From Methylococcaceae bacterium (lineage in GTDB: Bacteria; Pseudomonadota; Gammaproteobacteria; Methylococcales; Methylomonadaceae): DNA of 6,119 nt. Made by a program: the position numbers and the translations under genes. The notes beneath the pieces were generated by a model. That model was not told the origin of the DNA. It ran no database searches and was given only the letters and a program-made list of their open reading frames with translations. Below, piece after piece: positions 5,444 through 6,119 of this stretch; the stretch's first letter is position 1; every line of letters begins with the position of its first letter. The stretch is taken from assembly GCA_013140465.1 (NCBI GenBank), contig JABFST010000192.1, forward strand, positions 1 to 6,119. The letters run 5' to 3'.

Positions 5444-6094
5444 TTAGCTTTTGTTGACATTGGCAATTGCAAGAGCCGCCAATTCAGTGACTTTATCCCA
5501 ATTTTTGGCCTTTACCGCATCGGCTGGGGCCAGCCACGAACCGCCAACACAGGCGACATTGCTTAAGGCCAAATAGGCGTTGTAGTTTTCTGGGGAAATG
5601 CCGCCTGTTGGGCAAAACGTCACTTGCGGGATAGGCCCGGCGATGGCTTTTAACATCGGGATGCCCCCTGCCGCTTCAGCAGGGAAAAATTTGAAATGGT
5701 CTAAACCATATTCCATGCCCATCATCAATTCGGACAAGGTAGCAACGCCAGGAATCAAAGCAATATTGCCCGCTGTAGCAGCGGCTAACAGCTTAGGCGT
5801 TAAACCGGGGCTGATCGCAAATACCGCACCTGCATCTTCGGCGGCTTGCAGTTGTTCGGGTGTGGTGATAGTGCCTGCACCGACGATGGCCTCTTTGACT
5901 TCTTGGCTAATCAGGCGGATAGCGTCTAAAGCAATCGGGGTGCGCAAAGTGATTTCCAGCACGCGGATACCGCCAGCCACCAAGGCTTTCGCCAAGGGTA
6001 CTGCGTCGTCGAGGTTTTGGATGACCATAACGGGCATGACAGGGCCTGCGTTTAAAACGTCTTTGGGATGGATTTTCCAGTGGGATGTGTTCAT
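5444..6094 (-). CDS. eda: 2-keto-3-deoxy-6-phosphogluconate aldolase (Eda)
   Basis: The 216-residue enzyme cleaves KDPG to pyruvate and glyceraldehyde 3-phosphate, the last step of the Entner-Doudoroff route; related enzymes also act on 4-hydroxy-2-oxoglutarate. The Schiff-base lysine is K135 in FKFFPAEA, the catalytic glutamate E47 is in RVLEITLRT, and R51 follows as in E. coli. The phosphate-binding loop region PTGGIS (162-167) and GGSWL (184-188) are present. Length and ends match E. coli Eda (213 residues), so the gene is complete. The start ATG fits the family, although the frame stays open to the right edge and no strong ribosome binding site precedes it. It is the first gene visible of the run eda-gltA-glycosyltransferase-small exported protein. 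An edd gene could lie upstream but is outside the window. In methanotrophs with the ribulose monophosphate cycle this enzyme serves carbon assimilation, which applies only if the host is one. Confidence 0.97.
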   Translation of the reverse strand: MNTSHWKIHPKDVLNAGPVMPVMVIQNLDDAVPLAKALVAGGIRVLEITLRTPIALDAIRLISQEVKEAIVGAGTITTPEQLQAAEDAGAVFAISPGLTPKLLAAATAGNIALIPGVATLSELMMGMEYGLDHFKFFPAEAAGGIPMLKAIAGPIPQVTFCPTGGISPENYNAYLALSNVACVGGSWLAPADAVKAKNWDKVTELAALAIANVNKS

Positions 6095-6119
6095 AATTTT
6101 GAGTTGGGTTGTGTAGGGT

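Noticed and set aside
5598..6116. Plus-strand frame of 172 codons opposite eda
   Set aside because: It mirrors the conserved KDPG aldolase coding sequence; no recognisable domain.

Overview
The window carries six convincing protein genes, all on the minus strand, so the map reads right to left. It looks like a gammaproteobacterial chromosome. The citrate synthase is of the E. coli hexameric type, the KDPG aldolase is a close Eda relative, and the intergenic DNA holds two kinds of dispersed hairpin repeat. An Entner-Doudoroff aldolase next to citrate synthase, a heme-d1-type cytochrome and abundant repeats would fit a methylotroph or methanotroph of the Methylococcales. That placement is a guess; nothing in the window proves it.

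Right part (2836-6094): four genes follow each other with gaps of only 40, 29 and 22 bases and no terminator between them: KDPG aldolase (eda), citrate synthase (gltA), a family 2 glycosyltransferase, and a small exported cysteine-containing protein of unknown function. This is probably one operon whose promoter lies beyond the right edge. Eda supplies pyruvate, and gltA takes the derived acetyl-CoA into the TCA cycle. The last two genes are not obviously related in function and may simply be co-transcribed.

Middle part (768-2727): a promoter region with a palindrome over the predicted -10/start site precedes an exported cytochrome c / heme-d1 propeller protein of the NirS/NirN superfamily. 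Its stop codon overlaps the start codon of a small exported cytochrome c (TAATG). The pair looks like a periplasmic redox module. The large protein keeps the proximal d1-ligand histidine and both distal-pocket histidines of cd1 nitrite reductase, but its architecture and C-terminus look more like NirN/NirF. No heme d1 synthesis genes are in the window.

Left part (1-767): a small stand-alone GIY-YIG nuclease gene abuts a 147-base compound inverted repeat. On its other side is a 13-base exact inverted copy of that repeat's outer end. This arrangement could be a small nuclease-associated repeat unit. Between it and the cytochrome operon lie a perfect 8-bp-stem hairpin of a common dispersed type and an 84-codon open stretch with no start codon.
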